DNA of 64,000 nucleotides from Persicaria tinctoria (taxonomy: Eukaryota; Streptophyta; Magnoliopsida; Caryophyllales; Polygonaceae): positions 61,923,038 through 61,987,037 of the forward strand of contig JBANSL010000007.1 of assembly GCA_037127255.1 (NCBI GenBank). The letters are read 5' to 3'. Below the pieces are notes generated by a model. It had not been told where the DNA came from. It worked only from the letters and a program-made list of their open reading frames with translations, and did not search any database. How positions within the stretch are numbered: the first letter of the stretch is position 1; the number at the start of each line of letters is the position of its first letter. Made by a program: the position numbers and the translations under genes. This document shows, one piece after another, positions 1 through 11,526 of the stretch.

Positions 1-114
1 GGTTTGGGCCGCGTATTTTTTTTACCGGAAAATAATATTATTTTAACCTATATGAGCCAATCAAATTGCTTCTTTCCTTCTCACTATTGGGTTTATGTGT
101 ACCCGAACCTGACC
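1..114. other. Unassigned sequence left of the first retrotransposon
   Basis: AT-rich sequence with no coding signal. Similarity to the downstream LTR copy starts only at about 115, so the expected first ~20 bases of the 5' LTR are missing here. This suggests an old deletion or recombination at the left end. Confidence 0.4.
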
Positions 115-1478
115 CTATATATATGTGAGATATTTTTGTAAGGATCATGGAAGACAAATAAGGTAATATTTTATATGAATATCAATTATATTATATGGTT
201 CTTTTATTTGATTTATTATTCCTGAAATATATTTATATTTGGCTCAGAAAATTATATGTGCTATATGTTGCTATATGTTTAATTGAGCGGATGTTCTACA
301 AGATTTGTTTTTGAATATATACTTATTTATGTCCTTTATTTTTTATATGCAATATTTTAAAAAGAGGTTGCTGAGATTTTGTAGGATCTAATTATTTTTG
401 TGGTAATTTATTTCCGATCAGAATAATAGATTTATCTTCATATATTTCTTAAGTGCTTAACAAATTAGATTTGGTTGTTACCTTTATGTCGATTGAAACT
501 AACACATGCAGGAGCTACTTTAAAAGATCTTATGCTATCTTAGTGGGAAAATTTAAAAGATCTATTTTAAATTCAAAGACACCTATTTTCTTGGAAGAAG
601 TTCAACGGGAGAAGAAATTCAAATTGGCTTCCAATTTGAATTCAAAGAAGTGGTTACATGAGCTCATCTTCAGGGGCATTCAACAGCACTAATTTGAGAG
701 GTTGAATTATATAAAGCCACATGCTCATGAGTAGAAAAAAGGGTGAACAACAATACAAGCATATCATTCAAGCAAGCACTTCAAAGCTAAAGCAATCATC
801 TTCAAGTGGATTTATTTTCTTTTTGTCCCTCGTTGTAATTGTTTTTGTTTCTAATTGAGAGAGAAGGAAAAATCTGAGAGTTATAGGGTAAATCATTCTC
901 ATTATACTAAGAGTATCCCTATACTCAAACGTATACACATGTTGGTGTGGTTAGGGCTATTATTTCACGAGCGTTTTGGGTTGAATAGATAGTAGTGGGT
1001 GAGGCTACGAGAAGGGTTGTTCTTCTAAATTGTATCTAGGAATCTAAGAGATTTGAGTTGACTAGATAGGAGCGGGTGAGGCTTCGGGAGTTTAGAAGAA
1101 GGAAAGATCTTCTCGGTTGTATCTAGGATCCATAAGAAGTGAAATAATAGTTTTTTTTTAATCCTTCAGGTTGGATAACCCTAGGTGGGGATGTAGGCCA
1201 AGTTGTGCCGAACCTCGTTAACAATTCTCGTGTTCATCTATTTAATTTGTGTACTTACGTTTATTTGTACTGTCTTAGCATCAAGAAAACGAAGTTCTGT
1301 TTCAAGACCTTAGAAGTCCAGTTCAAGACCTTGAGATCCAGTTTAGAGGCCTTGAAGTTGCCACTGTAGAAAGTCTTGCAAAAATCTTCCATAATAGATT
1401 CAACCCCTCCCCCCCCCCCCCCCCCCTCTTCTAGAATATTTGTCTTATTATTATTTACATTAAGTACTCAATTCTTCA
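115..1478 (+). repeat. 5' LTR (left end truncated)
   Basis: It matches 3697-4522 plus 9104-9593 over nearly its whole length. It contains a long C tract (about 1407-1432) absent from the sister LTR. A 79-codon open frame at 453-692 recurs at 4022-4261 only because both lie in the LTRs. The uninterrupted stretch around 940-965 is the empty site for the CACTA insertion in the other LTR. Confidence 0.85.
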
Positions 1479-1480
1479 AT

Positions 1481-1492
1481 TGGTATCAGAGC
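1481..1492 (+). promoter_or_regulatory. Primer binding site, initiator Met tRNA type
   Basis: TGGTATCAGAGC lies two bases after the LTR end and is the classical plant copia primer site. Confidence 0.85.
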
Positions 1493-1627
1493 TTAACTCA
1501 CATTTATTTGATTTAACAATCCGTGAGATCGATCGTGAGTATTGTAGGTAATGGAGGTTTCGCTCAAGGACGGTCCGCTAATATTTCTCCTCTCTTTTGT
1601 GGAGACAACTTTGTGCATTAGAGGTCC

Positions 1628-2362
1628 TTGATGCAAATGTTTATCATTGATCAAGATATGGAGCTTTGGGAGCGCATCAAGAAGGGACCACATGTTCCAA
1701 AGAAGCTTAATGCCGCAAGAGTCATGGTGCCTAAAGAGGAGAGCGAATTCAATCAAATGGACTTGGAGGGTGTGGCCAAGAACTATAGGGCCATGAACAT
1801 ATTGTATTGTGGTTTAAATGCTGAAGAATTTAACCGTATTTTATCTTGCATGAGTGCTAAAGAAATCTGGGATAAGTTGGTAGTAACTAATGAAGGTACG
1901 AGCCAAGTGAAGGAGACAAAGATAAGCATATTCCTGTGTCAGTATGAGTTATTCAAGATGCTGCCCATAGAAACGGTGAAAGAAATGTTTACAAGATTTA
2001 GACAGATCATGAACAACTTGGATTCTCTCGGTAAAACCTTCACCAATGAGGAAAAGGCCAGAAAGATCTTGAGGAGCTTGCCAAAAGCGCAATGGGGTCC
2101 TAAGGTAACCGCAATAGAGGAAGCTCAAAACCTATCGACTTTGCCTCTGGATGATCTCCTTGGTAAGCTTATTACCCATGAGATGATCCTTGGTGAGGAA
2201 GATGCGGAAGTAACCTCTAGTGTGAAAATTTTGGCCCTAAAAGCTAAGAAGGAAGAAGCATCCTCAGACGACGAAGAGAGTGAAGATGAGAAGGATCCCT
2301 TTGCACTAATCACAAGAGGGCTAGCACAAATACTCCAGAAGAAGAAGCAATTCTCAAATTGA
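1628..2362 (+). CDS. Copia-type Gag, UBN2 domain, first part
   Basis: Open frame of about 244 codons typical of the UBN2/retrotransposon-gag family: a central helical region with WERIKKG, EIWDKL and MFTRFRQIMNNL, then RKILRSLP and an acidic and basic C-terminal tail. The frame stops at 2360-2362. The zinc-knuckle remnant HFAKECP reads in another frame just after it (about 2385-2405), so gag is broken by a frameshift. The product would form virus-like particles in the cytoplasm. It lies 136 bases behind the primer binding site. No pol follows, so the element must have depended on proteins from a relative. Confidence 0.8.
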   Translation: MMQMFIIDQDMELWERIKKGPHVPKKLNAARVMVPKEESEFNQMDLEGVAKNYRAMNILYCGLNAEEFNRILSCMSAKEIWDKLVVTNEGTSQVKETKISIFLCQYELFKMLPIETVKEMFTRFRQIMNNLDSLGKTFTNEEKARKILRSLPKAQWGPKVTAIEEAQNLSTLPLDDLLGKLITHEMILGEEDAEVTSSVKILALKAKKEEASSDDEESEDEKDPFALITRGLAQILQKKKQFSN

Positions 2363-2404
2363 GAATATTCCGGATCTTCAAAGCACCGAGATCACTTTGC
2401 AAAG

Positions 2405-3142
2405 GAGTGTCCTCAAAAGAAGAAGGACAAACATAGGAAGAATGATCGAAAGAAGAGTGATTCAGACTCCTCTGGTGAATCGGACTCGGAAAATGATCAA
2501 GCAAATCTTTGCTTGATGGCAGATCAAAAGGAAACTCCTAAGAAACGTCTTGGAGTAATGGTGAGAAATTTGATTTCTACTCCTATTGCTGTGTTGTCTG
2601 AATTTTTGCAAAACATCATTATGAATGAAGAGAATTATATTTTGGAGACTAACACCTTGAAAGAGAAGCTATTGGAACAGGAGAAACGCACGAGTAATTT
2701 GTGGCTGAAAATGAAAAATCTCAAAGCCTCTCAGTCAGCCCTTGACATTAAAGTCAAGGCCTCGGAGACAAAAAATTATGTCTTGAAGCAAGATCTTTCT
2801 TCTCTAAATCTTTACACCAAGGAATTAGAGAAAGAAAAGATCTCGCTGGCTGAGAAGTGTAGAGACCAGCGGAAATCACTTGTTCATTTTACCCATTCCA
2901 AGGCCAATCTCGATAGGATGTTAAGTGAACATCAATCATCCCTCAACAAAAGTGGTATTGGATACAACAAGAATTTTCCAAAGAAAGCCCCTAGCACTTT
3001 TGTAAATGCTAAAGGGAATTGGCGTACACCCACAAGTTTCTTTTGCTGTAAAAAGGGTCATGTCAAGACTACTTGTCCTTATCGTAGAAATGATCCTTAT
3101 ATAATTCATAAGACTTTTCCATTATGTTTAAAGGACATGTAA
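2405..3142 (+). pseudogene. Gag C-terminal region, frameshifted
   Basis: This continues the gag reading in a shifted frame. An acidic stretch SDSENDQANLCLMAD (about 2480-2520) is typical of plant copia Gag. A long coiled-coil-like segment follows (LKEKLLEQEKRTSNLWLKMK and onward), then a cysteine/histidine knuckle-like motif CCKKGHVKTTC near 3050-3080. The frame ends at 3142. With the frameshift near 2360 the original protein would have been about 500 residues. The region between 3143 and the 3' LTR is non-coding. Confidence 0.6.
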
Positions 3143-3675
3143 AGCAAATTTAGGTTCCTAAAGGGACTAGACCACCTAACATGGTCCATCCCGATTATGA
3201 ATCTAAGTGTGTAACTTGGTCTAGCCGAAAAGGTTGAAGTTTGATTGTTTTGTAGGTTGTCACCAAGATCAAAGAGCATAAATGGATTGGAACAATCGCC
3301 CTTGGTGATAAAGGATTTTTTTTATGATATTTAATATATGCTACTAATGATTCTCTTTGCTTAGTATTTCTCTTTGGAGCTTGTTATGTTGAACAGGGAA
3401 GCATTATCGTAGGGGGGTGATTTTTGCTGAATTGTTGATTATATTTCTCTATTGCATTGCTGTCTGTTAACATCTCAAGGCCTTAAGATCAGTTTCAAGT
3501 TCTTGACTATAACAGATTTTTTGGTTGTTATTTTTTTAAAACTTGATTTCTTCCCTTACTTGTTGGAAGACAAAAAGGGGGAGAAATGTTATATGGTGCT
3601 TATGCTTATGCTTGTTATGTGCTATATTTATTTGCATAATTGATATTTGTTTTATCTTCCATCAAGGGGGGGGAT
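3143..3675 (+). other. Retrotransposon 3' untranslated region and polypurine tract
   Basis: No open frame of note. A G-rich purine tract at 3664-3675 abuts the TG of the 3' LTR and is the likely plus-strand primer. Confidence 0.6.
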
Positions 3676-5099
3676 TGTTGACTCCACCTTGATGAATATA
3701 TATGTGATATATTTTTGTAGGGATGATGGAAGACAAATAAGGTAATATTTTATACGAATATCAATTATATTATATGGTTCTTTTATGTGATTTATTATTC
3801 CCGAAATATATTTATATTTGGCTCAGAAAATTATATATGCTATATGTTTAATTGAGCGGATGTTCTAGAAGATTTGTTTTTGAATATATACTTATTTATG
3901 TCCTTTATTTTTTATAGCAAATATTTGAAAAAGAGGTTGCTGAGATTTTGTAGGATCTAATTATTTTTGGGGTAACTTATTTCCGATCAGAATAATAGAT
4001 TTATCTTGATATATTTCTCAAGTGCTTAACAAATTAGATTTGGTTGTTACCTTTATGGCGATTGAAACTAACACATGCAGGAGCTACTTTAAAAGATCTT
4101 ATGCTATCTTAATGGGAGAATTTAAAAGATCTATTTTAAATTCAAAGACACCTATTTTCTTGGAAGAAATTCAATGGGAGAAGAAATTCAAATTGGCTTC
4201 CAATTTGAATTCAAAGAAGTGGTTACATCAGCTCATCTTCAGGGGCATTCAACGGCACTAATTTGAGAGGTTGAATTATATAAAGTCACATGCTCAGGAG
4301 AGGAAAAAGGGGTGAACAACAACACAAGCATATCATTGAAGCAAGCACTTTAAAGCTAAAGCAATCATCTTCAAGCGGATTTATTTTCTTTCTGTCCCTC
4401 GTTGTAATTGCTTTTGTTTCTAATTGAGAGAGAAGGCAAAATCTGAGATTTATAGGGTAAATCATTCTCGTTATACTAAGAGTATCCCTATACTCAAACG
4501 TATACGTACACATGTTGGTGTGCACTACTAAAAAAACAGGAAATAGCTACAGATGATTAGCCATGGATTATAGACGACCATGTATTCGTGGCCATTATCG
4601 ATGACATTGGCCACAACTGTTCCTGACCGTGGCTATATTCGTGGCTAATACTCATCCTGGTATGACATGCCAAAACATTCGTGGCTATTAGCAACGACCT
4701 AGATGTCCGTAGCTGATTTCGTGGCTCGATATGTGTCAATGTCAGTAAATAGCCACGAACGTAGCCACGAATAGGATTATCGTGGCTGTTTTCGCCGCTA
4801 ATATGGCAACAATACAATATCCGTCGCTAAATCCGTGGCTATTAATCATCGGAAATCAAATGAACATATGTGGTGAGTGGGCCTTGGGTCACTAATTGTA
4901 GGTGGGCCGGATATATATCATGAATGGGATATCCGATGACGCTCATTTCGTGGCTAAATCCGGGTACAAACTCTCCCAAAATTTTTGGGCTCGGCCCATT
5001 AGAAGCTAGTGAAAGCCCAATTATCTTATCTCAGTCCATTGAATAAAGTGGTGCTTTAGCGACGATTGAATCCGTGGCTAAACCAGCCCAAATATGATT

Positions 5100-7040
5100 A
5101 TGTTTTCCCGGATTGGCCCAATTATCTAATAAATGTTTAATAAAACATTTTAGTAAGTAATAAATTCTTATTATAATACTACTGTATAAGAGTTTGTTTT
5201 GAGGAAAACTCATATAAGTAACTAATAAAAGTTCAATAAGATCTTATATTAACTAATAAATTCTTATTACAATATTATACGGGTGTGTTTTGAGAAAACT
5301 CATATAAGTGCCTAATAAATGTTTAATAAAACATTATATTAAGTAATAAATTCTTATTAGAATACTCTAAGAGTATGTTTTGAGCAAAACTCATATAAGT
5401 AACTAATAAAACCTTATATTAACTAATAAATTCTTATTATAATACTCTAAAAGTATGTTTTGAGTAAAACTCATATAAGTAGCTAATAAAACCATATTAT
5501 AAGGGTATGTTTTGAGGAAAACTCATATAAGTAACGAATAAATGTTTAATAAAACCTTATATTGACTAATAAAGTCTCATTAGAATACTATAAGGGTATG
5601 TTTTGGGGAAACCCCATATAAGTAACTAATAAAATCTTGTATTAACTAAAAAATTCTTATTAGAATATAATAAGAATATGTTTTGAGTAAAACTCATATA
5701 AGAAACGAATAAATGTTCAATAAAACCTTATTTTAACTAATAAATTCTTATTAGAATACTATACGAGTATGTTTTGAGGAAAACTCATATAATAACAACT
5801 AAATGTTTAATAAAACCTAATGTTGACTAATGAATTCTGATTAGAATAATAGCAGATTATGTTTTGAGGAAAACTCATGCAAAGAACGAATAAATGTTTA
5901 AGAAAACGTTATATTAGCTAATAAATTCTTATTAGAATGCAATAAGAGTATGTTTTGAGAAAAACTCATATAAGTAACGAATAAATGTTTAACCCTATAA
6001 GGATATGTTTTGAGGAAAACTCATATAAGTAACTAATAAATGTATGTTTTGAGGAAAACTCATATGAGTGACTAATAAATGTTGATCAAAACCTTATATT
6101 AAGTAATAAGATCTTATTAGAATACTATAAAGGTATGTTTTGAGAAAAACTCATATAAGTAAATAATAAATGTTGAATAACAACTTATATTAACTAGTAA
6201 ATTCTTATTAAAATAATATAAGAGTATGTTTTGAGAAAAGTCATATAAGTTACTAATAAATTTTGAATAAAATATTATATTAACCATTAAATTCTTATTA
6301 GAATACTATAAGAGTATGTTTTGAGGAAAACTCATATAAGTAACTAATATGTGTTGAATAAAACCTTATATTAAGCAACAAATTCTTATTTGAGGAGAAC
6401 TCATATAAGTAACTTAGAAAACCTTATATTAACTAATAAATTCTTATTAGAATGTTCTAAGAGTAAGTTTTCAAGAAAACTCATATAAGTAACTAATAAA
6501 ACCTTATATTCACCCTATAAGGATATGTTTTGAGGAAAACTCATACAAGTAACTAATAAAACCTTATATTAACTAATAGATTCTTATTAGAATACTATAA
6601 GGGTATGTTTTGAGGAAAACTCATATAAGTGACTAATAAATGTTGAATAAAATCTTATAATTAACTAATAAATTCTTATTAGAATACTATAAAGGTATGT
6701 TTTGAGGAAAACTCATATGAGTGACTAATAAATGTTGATCAAAACCTTATATTAAGTAATAAATTCTTATTATAATATTATATGAATATGTTTTAAGGAA
6801 AACTCATATAACTAACGGAATAAATGTTTAATAAAACCTTAAATTAACTAATAAATTATTATGAGAATACGGTAAGAGTAAGTTTTGATAAAAATTCATA
6901 TATGTAACTAATAAGTGTTGAATAAAACCTTATATTAAGTAATAAAATCTTATTAGAATACTATACAGGTATGTTTTGAGAGTATGTTTTGGGTAATAAG
7001 TGTTGGGTAAAATCTTATAAAAATATATAGGTATCTAATT
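5100..7040 (+). repeat. Degenerate minisatellite inside the CACTA element
   Basis: About 20 imperfect copies of an AT-rich unit of roughly 70-100 bp. The landmarks are GTATGTTTTGAGGAAAACTC, ATATAAGTAACTAATAAA and TTAACTAATAAATTCTTATT. Units vary in length and some lack the middle part. No coding potential. Confidence 0.85.
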
Positions 7041-7249
7041 AAATTTGATAAATATTATTTTAAACATGTATTTTATAATAAATAGTTTTATTGATAGTTT
7101 TATTTTCTAAATATAAATTTTGAAAAAAAAATCACACTATCAAAATTATTTTTTTGATAAACACACTATCGAAATTATTTTACCGCCCAATGTATGTTTG
7201 GGCGGTAAATTTCCCACCTCAAAATTTGGCTAAAATTTGTAGCACCTCT

Positions 7250-8560
7250 AACCCTATTTTTTTCATTTTCTAGAACGCCGCTTCACAAAGCAGAGGCTCT
7301 CTCTCCGTCATTCCTCTTTTCGTCTTCCATCTCCCTCTCCGTCATTCCTCTTTGTCTGAGACCCATCACCACCTTGTCGGCCTCCACACTGCCCATCTCG
7401 GCCATTGCTCGCCACCAACAATCCCCAACCTCGCAGATCCGAAATCCCCAACCTAGCCTGTCTGCAATGGAAGACCTCCGGCCTCCCTGAGCAGTCTGGG
7501 CATAGGAGAGGACACGGCTAGCACGAGCAGTCCCCTCATCCCCATTCGACTTGCTATCCCTTCCAACATCAGCATCCTTGGTCCCAATCGTGTCGGATTT
7601 CACGTCCTGAGACACAGCCTGCTCAGCACTGGTCGGAGGAGTGGCCCCGTCAGGAGAGAGGTTAGGGTTCGAAGAACCCCCCCCCCCCCCCCCCGAAGAG
7701 GGGCCGCTTGTACCCCCAACCTCCGAATCCGAGCCACCCTTACCAAGACCCGGGCTCCGTTGGGACGACACAGCCCCTCCACTTACCGGACCGCCGTCAT
7801 CGGCCTCCCATGGTGGCGCCTCCTAGTCGAACACTCTCCCCTTCCTCAAAGCTTCCAGATCCGGCGGTTTCGTGCTTTGGTATGTTCTTCCTGTGCAAAT
7901 CCGGCGGTTTCACGCGAGGTATTTCTCTCCCTTCTCTGATCTGAAGCCTTGAATCTCCTTTTTCACTGTGTGAACCGAAGAATCGACAAACCCTAGAAGT
8001 CGGTATTTCTCTCCCTTCTGTAGATCTTTCGTTTTTTCTCTTTTCCGCTTCTCTCATTTTTTTCTCTGTTTATCGGTTTGAACTTTGAATTGGAAAGAAA
8101 GGGGGATTTTTTTTCTTCATTTTGAGGCTCTTTTTCTTTGATTTGAAGAGGAATGAGTTTTCTGCTGCAGGGAAGTGAGGGAGTTTTAGCAGATTTTCTG
8201 TCGGCAAAATCTGTGTTGAAGCGCTGGTTAGTTCTTCTTCATTGTGTTCAAGTGCAAATCCAAGTACTGTTCTTCTGTGTGTACCAGCACAAATTCCTCC
8301 TATGTTCTTCCATCTGTTCGATGCATTTGAGGCCTCGAATGTATGATTTTGTGTTTGATTTTTTGGGGTTTTTAAAGCTCTTCATGAATTTGGGGCTTTT
8401 CTAGTTCTATGGTCTTCTGATTTGGTTTGTTGAATTTGATATGCAGGACTTGTTCAGGAGCAGAGTGTTTTGGAGAATTTCACATAGATTGATTGTTATC
8501 TCTCTTAGACAAAATCAGCTCTTTTTAATTAGATTATTGTAATTTTTTTTTGGAAGGTTG
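7250..8560. other. GC-richer filler of the CACTA element, possibly captured gene DNA
   Basis: Composition changes sharply at about 7260 to CT-rich, leader-like sequence with a C tract at 7680-7695. On the minus strand 7283-7771 is open (Gly/Ser-rich, with SYAQTAQGGRR), faintly like the N-terminal part of a plant LINE ORF1, but I could not confirm any family. The stretch 7990-8450 looks like a leader with small introns (GTTTGATTTTTTGG and similar) and short open frames. I name no gene here. Confidence 0.35.
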
Positions 8561-9593
8561 GTCTATACTCAATGAGTTGGGTTTGTTTCCCTTTCCATTA
8601 ATATTTTTATGACCTACTTATAATGTAATAAATTCATTAATGTTTTTATATATATTTTCCATATCATATATATAATGTTTCCAAAATATGAGGATATGAA
8701 ATATGCTATAAAATCATGAAACAAATGACAACAAAATTAGCAACCATAATAGCCACGAAATCAGACACGCATCCAGACCGATTGCCTATTTGCAGCAACG
8801 AAACCATCAACGAAATTGGCAACGACTTTAGCAACAAATTTAGCAATTGCCTCATTCTGAAGCTGAATTCGTTGCCTCAGCCACGACCTTCAAATGTCCA
8901 TCACTAGCCACAGAATTAGCCACGACATGACAATTCGTAGCTAAATCCATTGCTAAACAGCCGTCGCTATTAGTCACGAGGCATATGGCTATGGAAGGCC
9001 CACCCGTGGCTATTTCCGTGGCTAAACCGGCTAGCCACGGCCATTCGTGGCCAATGTCGTTGCTATTTTCCGTAGCTATTTCCTGCGTTTTTAGTAGTGG
9101 TGGTTAGGGCTATTATTTCACGAGCGTTTTGGATTGACTAGATAGTAGCGGGTGAGGCTACGAGAAGGGTTGTTCTTCTAAATTGTATCTAGGAATCTAA
9201 GAGATTTGGTTGACTAGATAGGAGCGGGTGAGGCTTCGGGAGATTAGAAGAAGGAAAGATCTTCTCGGTTACATCTAGGATCCATAAGAAGTGAAATAAT
9301 AGTTTTTTTTTTTGAATCCTACGGGTTGGATAACCCTAGGCGGGGACGTAGGCCGAGTTGTGCCGAACCTCGTTAACAATTCTCGTGTTCATCTATTTAA
9401 TTTGTGTGCTTACGTTTATTTATACTGTCTTAGCATCAGCAAAATGAAGTTCTGTTTCAAGACCTTAGAAGTCCAGTTCAAGACCTTGAAGTTGCCACTG
9501 CAGAAAGTCTTGCGAAAATCTTCTATACTCTATTCAACTCCCCTTCTAGAGTATTTGTCTTATTATTATTTACATTAAGTACTCGATTTTTCA

Positions 9594-10181
9594 AAAGGAA
9601 TTGAGAATCCTATTGGTGACGTCGATTATGGGTTGTTAAAGGAATAATAAAGTTGAGAAACGTCAAGAAACAAGATAAAGTCGGAAGTAGATCTAGTTAA
9701 CCAAGCATGGTTTTTCCTGTATTGTTACACACATAACCATTACTTTGTTCTTTGTGTTTTTACTTTTCTTTTCATAAAAAATCCAAACTTTCTTCTTTAT
9801 TCTCATCTTTTGCACACTAACTGATTACGTGAATAACAATAGGCTCTATGAATTCGACCCGTACTTATCAAACTACTTTGAAATTATTTGATAGCGACAA
9901 ACGACTTAAATCCCTACATCAAACAAGGGTAGGGGATGGAACCTACACTAGATGTACTAGTTAAGAACATTAATCACCAACCATTCAAAGCTGATTGCTC
10001 CTCAGATCTCCCTTCGGTTCTAGAATCTATAATTATATTATAGTTATAACCTTGGTAGCTAGTTGGTCAATCTCTCGTTTCTATCATTTGCAAATATACA
10101 AGGGTTGTGATTCTAGAGTACGTTGCAAATATATATACAAGGGTTGAAACAAAACACAAGTTAACAAGCTCTCCAGTGGAA
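9594..10181. other. Intergenic, upstream of the fucosyltransferase
   Basis: AT-rich single-copy-looking sequence with no open frame. It is the only candidate promoter and leader region for the exon at 10182. Confidence 0.4.
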
Positions 10182-10380
10182 ATGGAGCAAGGAGGAGGAG
10201 GAGGTTTCAAGTCCATTGGCAGCAGCTGGATCACAACCATCCTGTGTCTTTTTCTCATCATCTCTCTTCCTCTTTTCTTGTACCATAACTCGGCCTCCTA
10301 CTTTGCCTGGAGCTTCCGCTCTCCGTCGTCAGGTCGAGCTGCTCGGAATCATAGTGCTGCTGTTGCGCAGACACCCGCAG
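10182..10380 (+). CDS. Candidate first exon of the fucosyltransferase (membrane anchor)
   Basis: ATG at 10182 opens 66 codons: a short Gly-rich cytosolic head, a hydrophobic segment at about residues 15-34 (ITTILCLFLIISLPLFLY), then a Ser/Ala-rich stem. This is the layout of a type II Golgi glycosyltransferase N-terminus. It ends at a good donor, CCGCAG|GTACCC. The difficulty is phase: this exon ends one base into a codon, whereas the obvious acceptor before the catalytic exon (22369/22370) opens on a codon boundary. Either a small extra exon lies in the 12 kb between, an indel has broken the gene, or this exon belongs to something else. Confidence 0.5.
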
Positions 10381-11049
10381 GTACCCTGCTTTCGTGCTAA
10401 CCATAACTTACATTAATTGAGTTTTATTGATTGATTCTTCAACTACGTACGTAGCTGATCACTCGAGTTAAGTATTTGGGATATTGAAGGTGTCCTCTGA
10501 TGCGTAATTAGAAGCCTTCGGGATATAGTGATTAACCATAAAGTTATGCTGAATTGCAAAATTTTGCAGAAGATATCTATATCTATATTGAGCGTAATTC
10601 AAAATATTGTGTTCAATCTAATATCTAGCATTAATGTATATGTAAATCTTTATATTTTATACGTAGTATATTCTTAAAATATAAAATATAAGAGTTTTAG
10701 CTTTGCTTGTAATAGCTACCTTTTTTTAAATTAGCTCTTTGAATCAATTAAATATTTTTTATTTCATTTATCTCATTAAATCAATCATATTGTTTCTTTT
10801 ATTTTTTTAATACATTCACTAACTACCGTGCATATAATTAATACCAAAGTTACAATGATATAATTATATTTTTAATAAAGTTACAATGGTATTATTATTT
10901 TTTACTAACCAATAAAAATAATTATATATATTTGTGTGCACGCTATTTTAAATGAGATTTAAAAAAAATATGAAATTATTTATAAGATACTTTCATGGTA
11001 ATGCTTTTTATCATAATTTTTGTTAATATTTCATAATATTAATTTATTA

Positions 11050-11526
11050 CTACCTCCGATCTAAAATAAGTGTCGTTTTATGTTTTTTAGGCAATTTAAT
11101 AGATTGGTTAATGAAAACTGTTTTTGAAAGTTGTATTTGTTTACTACTTTTTCTTTCAAACTCTTCACTTATTGGTTGAAAATTTTGATAAGCATTTAAT
11201 AAATAATACTCTCTCTGTTAACTATTCATGCAAGTTTTTTTATAACGATAAAAACTATATAAAATATCAACTTGTTTTTACATTTGTTTTTATAAATATA
11301 TACTTAATAGTAATAAGAATGAAGTTATTTAAAAAAATTATTAAAAAAATAAATATTTTATATAGTTTTTAAAGTCTAAAAATGTGTGCGTGAATAGTAA
11401 AACGTCATGTTTTAATTAACGGAGGGAGTAAGATTTAGAAAAAATGTGTAAAATCTATGATAATTAATATTTTACTTAAAAATTGTGTTAAGAGCTATAA
11501 TGACACTTATTTTGGATCGGATGGAG
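11050..11526. mobile_element. Stowaway-like MITE
   Basis: Inverted ends CTACCTCCGATCTAAAATAA (left) and its counterpart at 11501-11526, flanked by TA on both sides (11048-11049, 11527-11528). These are Tc1/mariner-type features. It contains a second MITE. Confidence 0.8.
11209..11428. mobile_element. Second Stowaway-like MITE nested in the first
   Basis: The left end CTCTCTCTGTTAACTATTC and the right end ...TTAATTAACGGAGGGAG are imperfect inverted repeats between TA dinucleotides (11207-11208, 11429-11430). It shares an internal TATTCATGCA-type motif with the MITE at 32499-32741. Confidence 0.65.

Larger units (their letters stand above)
4523..9100. mobile_element. Non-autonomous CACTA (CMC/EnSpm) DNA transposon
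   Basis: It starts CACTACTAAAAAAACAGG and ends with the inverted counterpart of the same sequence, the last bases being TTTTTAGTAGTG. The host sequence GTG is duplicated on both sides (4520-4522 and 9101-9103), the 3-bp duplication diagnostic of CACTA elements. The subterminal zones (about 4555-4860 and 8740-9080) are packed with short copies of CGTGGCTA/TAGCCACGA in both orientations, as expected for transposase binding sites. No transposase reading frame exists, so it is a deletion derivative. The interior holds an AT-rich minisatellite and a GC-richer stretch. Confidence 0.95.
115..9593 (+). mobile_element. Non-autonomous LTR retrotransposon with gag only, copia-like
   Basis: A direct repeat of about 1.3 kb (115-1478 and 3676-9593, the latter interrupted by a CACTA element) flanks an internal region of about 2.2 kb. 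The 5' LTR is followed by TGGTATCAGAGC (1481-1492), complementary to the 3' end of initiator Met tRNA. The second LTR starts TGTTGACTCC right after a purine tract (3664-3675) and ends near TTTTTCA at 9593. The only coding matter is a UBN2-type gag; no protease, integrase, reverse transcriptase or RNase H is visible. This fits the gag-only class of plant LTR elements. Target duplications cannot be seen because the left LTR end is lost. Confidence 0.85.
3676..9593 (+). repeat. 3' LTR, split by a CACTA element
   Basis: LTR sequence occupies 3676-4522 and 9104-9593. Removing 4523-9100 and one copy of the 3-bp duplication rejoins a run that matches the 5' LTR around GTTGGTGTGGTTAGGGC. Confidence 0.85.

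Noticed and set aside
453..692. 79-codon frame repeated at 4022-4261 with high identity
   Set aside because: Both copies lie at the same place in the two LTRs. Identity follows from LTR identity, there is no codon-level constraint or known domain.
7283..7771. Protein gene on the minus strand (Gly/Ser-rich, 162 codons)
   Set aside because: Low complexity, includes a homopolymer C tract read as Gly, no domain, lies inside a non-autonomous CACTA element.
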